A DNA stretch of 50,243 bases from Bacillota bacterium (GTDB lineage: Bacteria > Bacillota > Sulfobacillia > RBS10-35 > Bu92): NCBI GenBank assembly GCA_014896375.1, contig JADBKN010000056.1, forward strand, positions 1 through 50,243, written 5' to 3'. A program made the translations under genes and the position numbers. Of the stretch, positions 36,236-45,581 are shown piece after piece. The notes below the pieces were generated by a model, which saw only the letters and a list, made by a program, of their open reading frames with translations, did not search any database and was not told the origin of the DNA. Each line of letters opens with the position of its first letter. The stretch's first letter is position 1.

Positions 36236-37537
36236 GTGAGCGGAGACGTGTTCGACGCGATCGTCGTCGGCGCCGGCCCGGCGGGCGTGGCCGCGGCGCT
36301 GACGATGGCGCGAGCGGGCCTGGAGGTCGTCGTGCTCGAGCGCGGCGAATACCCGGGCGCCAAGAACGTCCAGGGCGGCGTCCTCTACCGCCAGCCCACG
36401 GAAGAGCTTGTCCCCGAGTTCTGGAAGGAAGCACCGGTCGAGCGGCCGGTGGTGCGGCAGAGCATCTGGCTGCTGGATGCGCAGAGCGCCTTGCGGATCG
36501 GCTACGGCAGCGAGGCTTGGTCCCGCCCGCCGTACAACGCCTTCACCGTGCTGCGCGCGAAGTTCGACCGCTGGTTCGCCGAACAGGCGGAGAAGGCCGG
36601 GGCGATGGTTTTGACGTCGACCACCGTCACCGATCTCATCATGGAGGACGGTCGCGTCGTCGGCGTGCGCACCTCCCTTGAGGACGGCGACCTCTACGGT
36701 CAAGTCGTCGTCATCGCGCAGGGCGTGAATGCGCTTCTCGTGCAGCAGGCGGGGCTCGGCCCGGACCTGGAGATGAACCAGGCGGCCCTGGCCGTCAAGG
36801 AGGTGCTCGCCCTGCCGAGCGAGACCATCGAGGAGCGCTTCGGGTTGGAGAAGGGGCAGGGCGCCACCATTGAGCTTTTGGGCGCGGCCACGCGCGGGCT
36901 CGTGGGCAACGCCTTCCTCTACACCAACAAGGACACGCTGAGCATCGGCGTCGGCGCGCTGGTCTCGCAGCTTGTGGAGCGGCGCTGGAACGTCCACGAC
37001 ATCTTGGAGGAGCTCAAGCAGCACCCGGCCGTGCGGCCGCTCATCCGCGGCGCGGAGGTCCAGGAGTACATGGCGCACCTCATCCCGGAAGTCGGCTACG
37101 ACCGGCTTCCGCGCCTCGTCGGCGACGGCGTCGTGGTGGTGGGGGACGCGGCCGGCTTCCTCAACGCCGTCAACCGTGAAGGGTCGAACATGGCCATGAT
37201 CTCCGGCAAGCTGGCCGGAGAGGCGATCATCGAGGCCAAGGCGCGAGGGGACTTCTCCGCCCGCTCGCTCGGCAGCTACGTGGAGAAGCTGAGGGAGTCC
37301 TTTATCATGAAGGATCTGTACCGGCTGCGGCACAGCATCCCCTTCATGGAGAGGAACCCGCAGTTCTTCACCGAGTATCCTGAGATGATCAGCGCTCTGG
37401 CCCGGGAGTTCTTCACCGTCGACGGCACGCCCAAGGAGGAGAAGCACCGGCGCATGCTGGAGCTGGTGCGTCAGCGGCGGCCGCTCTGGCGCGTGGGGCT
37501 CGACCTGGTCCGCGCCTGGAGGTCGATCGGCCTATGA
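36236..37537 (+). CDS. fixC: FixC-type electron-transfer flavoprotein:quinone oxidoreductase
   Basis: FAD-dependent dehydrogenase of the ETF-QO/FixC family that passes electrons from an electron-transfer flavoprotein to quinone. The 433 residues open with DAIVVGAGPAGVAAAL (dinucleotide-binding motif), then GEYPGAKNVQGGVLY, FDRWFAEQAEKAGA and VVVGDAAGFLNAVNREGSNM. A helical C-terminal region typical of the family ends the protein. GTG 36236 has GGAAGGAAG about eight bases upstream. fixX follows with a 4-base overlap, but fixA and fixB are not in the window. Confidence 0.92.
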   Translation: MSGDVFDAIVVGAGPAGVAAALTMARAGLEVVVLERGEYPGAKNVQGGVLYRQPTEELVPEFWKEAPVERPVVRQSIWLLDAQSALRIGYGSEAWSRPPYNAFTVLRAKFDRWFAEQAEKAGAMVLTSTTVTDLIMEDGRVVGVRTSLEDGDLYGQVVVIAQGVNALLVQQAGLGPDLEMNQAALAVKEVLALPSETIEERFGLEKGQGATIELLGAATRGLVGNAFLYTNKDTLSIGVGALVSQLVERRWNVHDILEELKQHPAVRPLIRGAEVQEYMAHLIPEVGYDRLPRLVGDGVVVVGDAAGFLNAVNREGSNMAMISGKLAGEAIIEAKARGDFSARSLGSYVEKLRESFIMKDLYRLRHSIPFMERNPQFFTEYPEMISALAREFFTVDGTPKEEKHRRMLELVRQRRPLWRVGLDLVRAWRSIGL

Positions 37538-37821
37538 AGCCCGCCAAGCTGCACGAGAAGCTGTTCCTCAACCGCTTCAAGCCGGACGACCGCTCCCACC
37601 TCGCCATCAAGGACCGCGACGTGTGCCTGAAGTGCGAGGGGAAGTGGTGCACGTACTTCTGCCCGGCGGCCGTCTACCACTGGAATGAAGAGGACGCGAA
37701 GATCGACATCACGTACGAGGCGTGCCTGGAGTGCGGCACCTGCCGCATCGGCTGCCCCTACCGCAACATCGAGTGGGTCTACCCGCGGGGCGGCTTCGGC
37801 GTCCAGCACCGCTTCGGCTAG
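37534..37821 (+). CDS. fixX: FixX ferredoxin-like protein
   Basis: Iron-sulfur partner of FixC, 95 residues. Eight cysteines lie at 31, 34, 39, 43 (CLKCEGKWCTYFCP) and 64, 67, 70, 74 (CLECGTCRIGCP). The second group is a classic 4Fe-4S motif and the first is the FixX-type arrangement. The ATG overlaps the fixC stop. It likely carries electrons between FixC and the quinone or flavoprotein at the membrane. Confidence 0.93.
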   Translation: MKPAKLHEKLFLNRFKPDDRSHLAIKDRDVCLKCEGKWCTYFCPAAVYHWNEEDAKIDITYEACLECGTCRIGCPYRNIEWVYPRGGFGVQHRFG

Positions 37822-37838
37822 CGAGGGAGCGTGGCGCC

Positions 37839-38648
37839 ATGAGTCTGCGCGTGGACGATTGGGTCGAGGAGGGGCGGCGCACCATCGAGGCGTTCATCGA
37901 GAGGAACGCCGCGCTCGCCGCGGAGCCGCTGGCCGTCGTGCTGGGCGGCTCGGCGGTGACGCCGTACGCCGACGCCTTCTCCGGGCTCGACTTCTTCGTC
38001 TTCGGCTTCGGCGCGCAGGGCGAGCGCTGGAAGGACGGCCGCGTGCACCGCGCCAGGGCGGCCGGACGGCGCTTTCACTACCGCCTGTGCGACTGGGAAG
38101 CGTTCGAGCGGCAACTCGCCGAACTGGACGACGATGCGCTCTACCTGCGTCGCTTTGGGCGTGTCTGCTACGACCCGCACGGACTCCTGCGGGATCGCTG
38201 GGAGCGGCCGCACGTCGTGCCGCCGGAGGCCTGGCTGCGCAAGGCGGAGGAGCGCTTCCACGAGCTGCGCCGGCGCCAGGCGTCCCTGGCGTGGGCCATC
38301 CGCCGCGGGCAGGCCTTCCTCGTCTGCGACAACCTCCTGCAGATCCTCACCCATGCGCTGGCCGTCGCGGTGCTCCTCGACCGCGACCCCGTCCCGCCGC
38401 GGAAGTGGCTCATGCAGGCCGCCTTCCGCACTCCGGCGGGCCGGCGCCTGCGCCCGCTGGCGCTGGAGCTCTTCGAGCGCATGGGGGACCTCGTGAGCCT
38501 CGGCGGCGCGCTGCAGCCGCGGCAGAACCGCCTCTACGGCCTCGCGCAGGATATCCAGGAGACCGTCGCCCAGGCGCTGGCCGCGGCCGGAGCGGACGTG
38601 GCCCTGGCCGCCGTGCCGGCCGGGGAAGAGGAGGAGGAGCGGCTGTGA
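37839..38648 (+). CDS. nucleotidyltransferase-fold protein, degenerate active site
   Basis: The 269-residue product has GGSAVTPYADAF-SGLDFFVFG near residues 35-56, the place where polymerase-beta-type nucleotidyltransferases have G-S then D-x-D. Only one Asp remains in the SGLD stretch, so metal binding may be lost. The rest is helical and resembles the DUF4037-like domain seen in such proteins (FGRVCYDPHGLL, RRGQAFLVCDNLLQILTHAL). ATG 37839 has GAGGGAG upstream. It overlaps the next gene by four bases. The family assignment is tentative and the substrate unknown. Confidence 0.6.
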   Translation: MSLRVDDWVEEGRRTIEAFIERNAALAAEPLAVVLGGSAVTPYADAFSGLDFFVFGFGAQGERWKDGRVHRARAAGRRFHYRLCDWEAFERQLAELDDDALYLRRFGRVCYDPHGLLRDRWERPHVVPPEAWLRKAEERFHELRRRQASLAWAIRRGQAFLVCDNLLQILTHALAVAVLLDRDPVPPRKWLMQAAFRTPAGRRLRPLALELFERMGDLVSLGGALQPRQNRLYGLAQDIQETVAQALAAAGADVALAAVPAGEEEEERL

Positions 38649-38986
38649 AGCTCTTCGCGTACGGGACGCTGATGCGTAGAGGCAGGCTTGAGGCGCTCGT
38701 GGACCGCCGCCTGCCCGACCCCGTCCCGGCCGTGCTGGAGGGTTACCGCCGCTATGACACCGGCCGCGGCTACCCGGTGATCCTTGAGGAGCCGGGCGCC
38801 TCCGTGGAGGGTCTGCTCTGGGACCTGGGCGACGCGGACCTCCGCTTTCTCGACCACTACGAAGGGTTTGACGAGGACCCGCCCGTATATTACCGGCGCA
38901 CCGTGCGCGTGCGCGTGGGAGACCGCGAGGAGTGGGCGGAGGCCTACGTGGGGAACGCCGCCCTCTTCCGCGACCTCGCGCGCTGA
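38645..38986 (+). CDS. gamma-glutamylcyclotransferase-family protein
   Basis: Small 113-residue protein with the family motif FAYGTLM at residues 4-10, then GYRRYDTGRGYPVI and VEGLLWDLGDADLRFLDHYE, which includes the Glu expected as catalytic base. GTG 38645 overlaps the preceding stop (TGTGA). Members cyclise gamma-glutamyl-amines or peptides; the actual substrate is not predictable. The C-terminal segment (VGDREEWAEAYVGN) fits the family. Confidence 0.85.
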   Translation: MKLFAYGTLMRRGRLEALVDRRLPDPVPAVLEGYRRYDTGRGYPVILEEPGASVEGLLWDLGDADLRFLDHYEGFDEDPPVYYRRTVRVRVGDREEWAEAYVGNAALFRDLAR

Positions 38987-39034
38987 GCGCGCGGGCGCGC
39001 CATCCCCGGGACGCAAAATGAGGGAGGAAGGCAC

Positions 39035-39888
39035 ATGCCGCTGGTCTCCGGCATCGATCTCATCGGACAGGCCCACCGCGACGGCTACGCCATCGGCTCC
39101 TTCAACATCAACAACATGGAGATCCTGCAGGCCGTCATCACCGCGGCGGAGCTGGAGCGCTCGCCCGTCATGGTCCAGACCAGTCAGGGGGCGATCAAGT
39201 ACGCGGGGGCGGACTACCTCGCCGCCATGGTGAAGGTGGCGGCGGCCAAGGCCACCGTGCCCGTGGCCCTGCACCTGGACCACGGCACCGACTTCGAGGT
39301 GGCCGTGCGCTGCCTGCGCGAGGGCTGGAGCTCGCTCATGTACGACGGCTCGAAGTACCCCCTTGAGGAGAACATCGCGCGCACGCGCAAGGTGGTCGAG
39401 ATCGCCCACGCGGTCGGTGTCTCCGTGGAGGGGGAGCTCGGCAAGATCGGCGGCGTGGAGGAGCACATCGTCGTCTCTGAGCGGGAGGCGCTCTTCACGG
39501 ACCCGGCCGAGGCGGAGACGTTCGTGAAGGAGACGGGCGTCGACTACCTCGCCGTGGCCATCGGCACGGCGCACGGTCTCTACAAGGGCCGGCCCGACCT
39601 GGACTTCCCGCGCCTGCAGGCGATCCACGAGCGCGTGCGCATCCCCATCGTGCTGCACGGCGGCTCCGGCGTGCCCGAGGACCAGATCAAGGAAGCGATC
39701 CGCCTGGGCGTGGCCAAGATCAACATCGACACGGAGCTGCGCCAGGCCTTCCTCGAGGCGGTGCGCGCGAAGCTCGCGGAGAACCCGGACGAGCTCGATC
39801 CGCGCAAGGTGCTCGGTCCGGGTCGCGACGCCATGGTGGAGCGCGTGCGGGAGAAGATGCGCTTCTTCGGCTCGAGCGGGCGGGTCTG

Positions 39889-39889
<1 letters not shown>
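39035..39889 (+). CDS. fba: class II fructose-1,6-bisphosphate aldolase
   Basis: Zinc-dependent aldolase of glycolysis and gluconeogenesis. The 284 residues show GYAIGSFNINNMEILQAV, zinc-site HLDHG (His80, Asp82, His83), SLMYDGSKYPLEENI, VEGELGKIGGVEEH, AIGTAHGLYKG, LHGGSGVPEDQI and AKINIDTELR. ATG 39035 follows GGGAGGAAGG. The stop overlaps glpX (TGATG), so the two gluconeogenic enzymes are made together. Confidence 0.96.
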
Positions 39890-40872
<983 letters not shown>

Positions 40873-40900
40873 GGCGGCGCGCGGCCGCATAGGGTCCGGC

Positions 40901-41398
40901 ATGGACCCTCGCGGCCGCGTCTCCCGGCGTTCTCCCTCGGTGCGCGGCGCGGCGGCTCCGCCCCGCGCGACGGGCGTGCGCGCCGCACGCGCCGTGCGCG
41001 CGATCGTCCGGCTGGCGGCCGTCCTCGCGAGCCTTTTCGTGTTCAGCCTGGTCCTCGCCCACGACCCCATCGCCGCCGTCTTCGTGCGCGAGGCGGAACG
41101 CTTCCAGGAGGCGGCCGCGCCGGCCGCCCCGCAAGCGACGGTCGTCACGCTGCGGCTGCTCAATCGGGCCCGCGCCCCCTCCGTGCGCGTCCTGAAGAAC
41201 GGCGAACCGGTCGCCTCCTTCGCCGACGGCGAGGTGCGCGTGACGGTGCGGCCCGGCGACCGCCTTCTGCTCGACGGGCGCGCCCAGCCCGGCACGGTGC
41301 TTGTGGCGGCCCTCTGGGTCCAGGACGGCCGCCCCCAGGCCAGGACGCTGGCCCTCACGGGCGACGTCCAGGCGCTGGAGTGGGCATCCGGCCCGTAG
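40901..41398 (+). CDS. single-pass membrane protein, unknown function
   Basis: The 165-residue product has an Arg-rich cytoplasmic start, one hydrophobic segment at about 33-52 (RLAAVLASLFVFSLVLA) and an extracytoplasmic beta-rich part (VVTLRLLNRARAPSVRVLKN, GEVRVTVRPGDRLLLDG). This topology and the VLKNG/V-RPGD pattern recall small surface-exposed domains, but no family is recognised. ATG 40901 follows AGGG. It lies between glpX and aroH on the same strand. Confidence 0.6.
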   Translation: MDPRGRVSRRSPSVRGAAAPPRATGVRAARAVRAIVRLAAVLASLFVFSLVLAHDPIAAVFVREAERFQEAAAPAAPQATVVTLRLLNRARAPSVRVLKNGEPVASFADGEVRVTVRPGDRLLLDGRAQPGTVLVAALWVQDGRPQARTLALTGDVQALEWASGP

Positions 41399-41404
41399 CC
41401 GTGC

Positions 41405-41410
41405 TATAAT
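41405..41410 (+). promoter_or_regulatory. extended -10 promoter ahead of aroH
   Basis: TATAAT preceded by TGC (TGCTATAAT) is a consensus extended -10 element. No clear -35 is present. Initiation near 41417 would serve the aroH-cmk-plsC unit. Confidence 0.5.
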
Positions 41411-41460
41411 CGCCGCGGTCAGGCTTGAAGCCGCGTCCAGCGGCGGTAGGGAGTCGTCGG

Positions 41461-41811
41461 TTGGACATTCACGCCGTCCGAGGCGCCACCACCGTTCCGG
41501 CGAACGACGCCGAGGCGATCATCCTCCGCACCGCGGAGCTCCTCCAGGAGATGGCGGCGCGCAACCGGTTCACCCCAGAGCAGATCGTGTTCCTCCTCTT
41601 CACAGCCACTCCGGACCTCAACGCGGCCTTTCCCGCGCGCGCGGCCGCGCGGCTGGGCTGGGCGGCCGTGCCGCGCCTGGACGCCCAGGAGATGGATGTG
41701 CCGGACGCGCTGCCGCGTTGCGTGCGCGTGCTGGCCGTCGTGCGGGGCATCGAGCGCGCGGAGCACGTCTACCTGCACGAGGCGCGGCGGCTGGGGGAGG
41801 GCCCGTCATGA
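41461..41811 (+). CDS. aroH: chorismate mutase, AroH class
   Basis: Converts chorismate to prephenate for Phe/Tyr synthesis. The 116 residues follow B. subtilis AroH closely: IHAVRGATTV with the active-site Arg, ELLQEMAARNRFTPEQIV, ATPDLNAAFPARAARLG-type segment, DAQEMDVPDALPRCVRVL with the conserved Glu and Arg, and VYLHEARRL at the end. TTG 41461 has GGGAG about seven bases upstream. The stop overlaps cmk (ATGA). Confidence 0.93.
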   Translation: MDIHAVRGATTVPANDAEAIILRTAELLQEMAARNRFTPEQIVFLLFTATPDLNAAFPARAAARLGWAAVPRLDAQEMDVPDALPRCVRVLAVVRGIERAEHVYLHEARRLGEGPS

Positions 41812-42530
41812 CCCGGGGCGGGCGCCGGCCGGTCATCGCCATCGACGGCCCGGCGGGCGCCGGGAAGAGCACGCTGGCGCGCAACCTGGCGCGCCGCCTG
41901 CGCCTTCTCTACGTCGACACGGGCGCCATGTACCGCGCGGTCGCGCGGCATGCGCTGGACCGCGGCGTCGCGGCCGACGACGCGGCCGCCCTGGCGGGGC
42001 TGATGGACGACCTGGACCTGCGCCTCGAGCCGAAGCCGAACGGCCGTTACCGCGTGCTCGTCAACGGCCGCGACGTGACCGGCCGCCTGAGGGATCGCGA
42101 TGTGACGCGCGCCGTGGCGCTCGTCTCCCAGGTGCCGGCCGTGCGGGAGAAGCTCGTGCAGATCCAGCGCCACCTCGCGCGCGGCGGCGGCGTGGTGCTC
42201 GACGGCCGCGACATCGGCACGCGCGTGCTGCCGGATGCCGACTTCAAGTTCTTCGTGACGGCGAGCCTTGAAGAGCGGGCCGCCCGGCGCTACCGCCAGC
42301 TGCGGCGCCGCGGCCAGGCGGCGAGCCTTGAGGAGGTGCTCGCCGAGGTGCGGGAACGCGACGAGGCCGACATGAACCGCGCCGTCTCGCCCCTGCGCAA
42401 GGCGGAGGATGCCGTGGTCATCGACACGACGGGGATCACCGTCGAGGAAGCGCTGCGGCGCGTGCTGGCGATCATCGAGGCGCGCCGGGGCGGGCAAGCG
42501 CCTCCCGCGCAGTCCGGAGGACCGGCATGA
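41808..42530 (+). CDS. cmk: cytidylate kinase
   Basis: Phosphorylates CMP and dCMP. The 240-residue protein has the P-loop GPAGAGKST (14-22), YVDTGAMYRAVARHAL, GRDVTGRLRDRDVT in the NMP-binding insert, LDGRDIGTRVLPDADFKFFV and RYRQLRRRGQ in the lid. ATG 41808 overlaps the aroH stop, and the stop overlaps plsC. The order cmk-plsC-rpsA is conserved in Firmicutes. Confidence 0.96.
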   Translation: MTRGGRRPVIAIDGPAGAGKSTLARNLARRLRLLYVDTGAMYRAVARHALDRGVAADDAAALAGLMDDLDLRLEPKPNGRYRVLVNGRDVTGRLRDRDVTRAVALVSQVPAVREKLVQIQRHLARGGGVVLDGRDIGTRVLPDADFKFFVTASLEERAARRYRQLRRRGQAASLEEVLAEVRERDEADMNRAVSPLRKAEDAVVIDTTGITVEEALRRVLAIIEARRGGQAPPAQSGGPA

Positions 42531-43135
42531 TGCCGCTCTGGTACCGTCTCCTGAGGTGGATCGTGCGCCAGTTCTTCTCGGTGATCTTCCGCATCGAGGT
42601 GCGCGGCCCGCTGCGCGTGCCCGAGGGTCCGCTCATTGTGGCGGCGAACCACTTCAGCGCATGGGATCCGCCGCTCGTGGGCGTGGTGCTGCCGCGTGCG
42701 CTCCACTTCATGGCGAAGGAGGAGCTCTTCCGGATCCCGCTCCTGGGGCGGCTCCTGCGGTCCCTGGGCGCCTTTCCCGTGAGGCGCGACTACGCCGACC
42801 GCCGCGCCGTGACGACGACGCTGCGCCTTTTGCGCGCGGGCCGGGCGGTGGCCATGTTCCCGGAGGGAACCCGCTTCCGACGTGGAAAAGATGGAAGGCC
42901 GGGTCCGGCGCGCGGGGGCATCGCGGTGCTGGCGGCGATGTCCGGCGCGCCCGTGCTGCCGGTGGCGATCCGCGGCCGCTACCGCTTCCGCGGGCGCATC
43001 GCGGTGGCCGTCGGGGAGCCGGTGCAGCTTCCCGCGCACGCCCGCGATCTGCCCAAGGAGGAGTTGCAGGCTCTCGCGGAGACCGAGATCATGGCGCGCA
43101 TCCGCGCCTTGTGGGACGATTTGGGCACATTGTGA
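42527..43135 (+). CDS. plsC: 1-acylglycerol-3-phosphate acyltransferase
   Basis: Membrane-associated enzyme that makes phosphatidic acid. The 202 residues have an N-terminal hydrophobic helix, the acyltransferase motif NHFSAWDP (His42, Asp47) and the glycerophosphate-binding FPEGTR (111-116), then VLPVAIRGRYRF. Two consecutive ATG codons (42527, 42530) are possible starts. The first overlaps the cmk stop. Confidence 0.93.
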   Translation: MMPLWYRLLRWIVRQFFSVIFRIEVRGPLRVPEGPLIVAANHFSAWDPPLVGVVLPRALHFMAKEELFRIPLLGRLLRSLGAFPVRRDYADRRAVTTTLRLLRAGRAVAMFPEGTRFRRGKDGRPGPARGGIAVLAAMSGAPVLPVAIRGRYRFRGRIAVAVGEPVQLPAHARDLPKEELQALAETEIMARIRALWDDLGTL

Positions 43136-43413
43136 CTGGATTTTGCGGTTTGGCCCGTATCCGCGGGCCCATCCCCGAGGGAAAGGAGGCTCATCGGGCG
43201 CGTGAGCGCCCGGATTCAGGCACGGAGGTCCTTGCGGGCATTTCCGCGAGGTGTCGTTCGCAGGCGGTCGTCCATTGGGTCCTCGAGCTCCAACATCAGC
43301 TGCAGGCGGCCATGTCGATTGGCACACCCCTTGCGGTGTCGGTTGGAGCGTTGGGGTCACCGCCGGTGCCTCCACGCCGATCGTTACACCATGCACAAGG
43401 GGGTTGCCAGTCG
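43136..43413 (+). other. 278-bp gap between plsC and rpsA, likely rpsA leader
   Basis: Many clostridia have ispH here; no trace of it was recognised. The stretch contains hairpins GGCCCG/CGGGCC (43152-43169), GGGCGC-GTGA-GCGCCC (43196-43211) and ACACC/GGTGT (about 43324-43340), and a strong AAAGGAGG site near 43184 with no convincing gene behind it. No clear promoter was seen. Confidence 0.5.
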
Positions 43414-44736
43414 ATGTCGGATCTGAACGAGACGGGAACGAGCGTACCCGCGGAACCGGAGAAGGAGCCGGCCGCGGAGGCGGGGCCGGGCGCCCAGGAT
43501 GCGCCGGCCGCGCCGCAGCCCGCCCAGCATGAGGAGGCGGCCGAGGCGGCCGTGCCGGCGCCCGAGGCCATCGAGCTGCCGAAGCTGCGGCCGGGCCAGA
43601 TCGTGCAGGGCACGATCACCCAGGTCAACGATGATCACATCATGGTGGATGTCGGGTACAAGTCGGACGGCATCGTGCCGCTCCAGGAGCTGAACCTGGC
43701 GCCGGGCCAGGCTCCGGCGGACGTCTTCAAGCCCGGGCAGAGGATCCCGGTCATGGTCCGTTCCATTGAGGGACAGGAGGGCGGCCTTGAGCTCTCCTAC
43801 CGGCGCGCGGTGGAGCACGCCGCGTGGGAGCGCCTACGGCGCGCGTATGAGACCGGAGAGGTGATCACGGCGCCGGTCGTCGAGGAGGTCAAGGGCGGCC
43901 TCGTCGTCGATGTGGGCCTGCGGGGCTTCATGCCGGCGTCCCATGTGGAGCTCGGCTACGTCAACGACCTCTCCGTGTACGTGGGCCAGCCGATCCGCGC
44001 GCGCGTGATCGAGCTCGACCGCGGCAAGAACCGCGTCATCCTCTCCCAGAAGGTCGTCCTTGAAGAGGAGCGCGAGCGCCTGCGGGAGAAGACGTGGTCG
44101 GAGCTGCAGGAAGGCCAGGTGCGGCGCGGCGTCGTCAAGGGGCTGACGGACTTCGGCGCGTTCGTGGACCTCGGCGGCGTCGACGGCCTCCTGCACGTGT
44201 CGGAGATGGCCTGGGGCCGCGTCAACCATCCCTCGGACGTCGTCAATGTCGGCGATGAGATCGACGTGAAGATCCTGCGCCTCGACCGCGAGAAGGGGCG
44301 CATCTCGCTCGGGCTCAAGCAGGTGCTGCCGGACCCGTGGACCACGGTGGAGAAGAAGTACCCCGTGGGCTCCGTCGTCGAGGGCACCGTTATGCGCCTC
44401 GCGCCCTTCGGTGCGTTCGTGCAGCTGGAGCCGGGCGTCGAGGGCCTCGTGCACATCTCCCAGCTCGCGGACTGGCACGTGAACGACCCGGCGGAGGTCG
44501 TGCGCGAAGGCCAGGCGGTGCGCGTGAAGGTGCTGCGCGTCTCCCCCGAGGAGCGGCGCATCAGTCTCTCCATCAAGGAGGCCGAGCGGCCGGAGTCCTT
44601 CCGGCCCCGCGGCGGCTTCGGCGGCGCGCCGCGCTCGCGCCCGGAGCGCGACAACCTCACCTTGGGCGATGTCTTCGGCAGCCTCCTGGAAGAGACGCGC
44701 GAGCGCCTCGTGGAGGAGGAACGCGAGAACCGCTGA
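43414..44736 (+). CDS. rpsA: 30S ribosomal protein S1 homologue
   Basis: RNA-binding protein of the S1 type (YpfD in B. subtilis). Of 440 residues, 1-55 are a Glu/Ala/Pro-rich tail. Four S1 domains follow (about 58-130 LRPGQIVQGTITQVNDDHIM; 145-210; 225-300 VRRGVVKGLTDFGAFVDLGG; 312-385 GSVVEGTVMRLAPFGAFVQL). A Gly/Arg-rich linker leads to a final helix. E. coli S1 has six domains, so this is the shorter Firmicute form. ATG 43414 has AAGGGGG about eleven bases upstream. An in-frame extension into plsC is not expected to be translated. Confidence 0.95.
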   Translation: MSDLNETGTSVPAEPEKEPAAEAGPGAQDAPAAPQPAQHEEAAEAAVPAPEAIELPKLRPGQIVQGTITQVNDDHIMVDVGYKSDGIVPLQELNLAPGQAPADVFKPGQRIPVMVRSIEGQEGGLELSYRRAVEHAAWERLRRAYETGEVITAPVVEEVKGGLVVDVGLRGFMPASHVELGYVNDLSVYVGQPIRARVIELDRGKNRVILSQKVVLEEERERLREKTWSELQEGQVRRGVVKGLTDFGAFVDLGGVDGLLHVSEMAWGRVNHPSDVVNVGDEIDVKILRLDREKGRISLGLKQVLPDPWTTVEKKYPVGSVVEGTVMRLAPFGAFVQLEPGVEGLVHISQLADWHVNDPAEVVREGQAVRVKVLRVSPEERRISLSIKEAERPESFRPRGGFGGAPRSRPERDNLTLGDVFGSLLEETRERLVEEERENR

Positions 44737-44773
44737 GGCGCGCGCTCCGTCCTCGCGCCGGTGCAGCGACTCG

Positions 44774-44809
44774 CCGCGCGGCCCGTCCCCTCAGGGGCGG
44801 GCCGCGCGG
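44774..44809 (+). terminator. terminator-like hairpin after rpsA
   Basis: CCGCGCGGCCC-GT-CCCC (44774-44790) pairs with GGGG-C-GGGCCGCGCGG (44794-44809) around a TCA loop, with one bulged base. No T run follows, so termination is uncertain. Confidence 0.5.
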
Positions 44810-44909
44810 CTTCCGCGGCACGCCGCGACGTCCTCCGCCCGGCGCCCGCCGCGGGCGCTCATGAACAGCCGGCCGGAGCGGGCATAGCTAGGGCGGGGAG
44901 GACGTCGAC

Positions 44910-45521
44910 CTGCCCGGCGGCAACCTGGTGCTCCTCGCTCTGGCGGTGCTCGTGGCGAGCGGCTGGGCGGACGGCGCTCTCGCGCGCCTGCGCTTCACAG
45001 TCTGGGAGGCGCTTGCGTGGATCGCCGCCTTCGCCTTCGGCAGCTTCGCCAACATCCCAGTGACGGGCGCAGGCGCGGACTGGGTCGTGAACGTGGGCGG
45101 AGCTGTCATGCCGCTTCTTCTGGCGCTCTTCCTGTACGCGCGCGCCGGCTCCGCGGCGGAGCGAGCCCGCGTGGCCTTGGCGCCGCTCGCCGGCGGCGCG
45201 GCCGCCTGGGTGGCGGCGCGGGTGCTGCCGCTCGGGCCCTACGGAGGGCCGGGCGCCGCGCCGCTCGTCCTCGCCGCCGCGGCCGCGCTGGCCGCCGCCG
45301 CCTTCGGGCGCTCGACGGCCGCGGCGCTCGCCGGCGGCGCGGCGGGTGTCGTGGTGGCGGGGTTTCTCGACACGGCGGAGCTCGCCGTACTGGGGATCCC
45401 GGCCCGTGTCTGGCTCGGTGGCGGCGGTGCCTTCGATGCCGCCGTGCTCGGCGGCGTGGTGGCTCTCCTTTTGACGGAGGCGGCGGGGCTCCCGCTGCGC
45501 CGCGCTCCGCGGCGCAGCTGA
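44910..45521 (+). CDS. DUF1614-like membrane protein
   Basis: About 200 residues with six or seven hydrophobic segments. FGSFANIPVTG, VNVGGAVMPLLLALFLY and GGGGAFDAAVLGGVVALLL match the NIP, NVGGA and GTFDGI landmarks I associate with DUF1614 membrane proteins. It occupies the place of yphA between rpsA and der in B. subtilis. GTG 44928 is the first standard start, but GGGGAGG (44895-44901) is ideally placed eight bases before a CTG at 44910; an in-frame TAG lies at 44889. The function is unknown. Confidence 0.7.
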   Translation: MPGGNLVLLALAVLVASGWADGALARLRFTVWEALAWIAAFAFGSFANIPVTGAGADWVVNVGGAVMPLLLALFLYARAGSAAERARVALAPLAGGAAAWVAARVLPLGPYGGPGAAPLVLAAAAALAAAAFGRSTAAALAGGAAGVVVAGFLDTAELAVLGIPARVWLGGGGAFDAAVLGGVVALLLTEAAGLPLRRAPRRS

Positions 45522-45533
45522 TAGGCCGCGTCG

Positions 45534-45562
45534 TTGCCGCCGCGCGGGCGGGCTGGGATAAT
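45534..45562 (+). promoter_or_regulatory. promoter of der
   Basis: TTGCCG (45534-45539), a 17-base spacer and GATAAT (45557-45562). The same TTGCCG -35 precedes rnj. Confidence 0.55.
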
Positions 45563-45581
45563 CGCCCTGGAGGTGGGTGCC

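Noticed and set aside
43202-43426. 74-residue protein gene upstream of rpsA
   Set aside because: It has a ribosome binding site, but its codon bias is weaker than its neighbours and no similarity is recognised; listed only as an observation, not as a gene.
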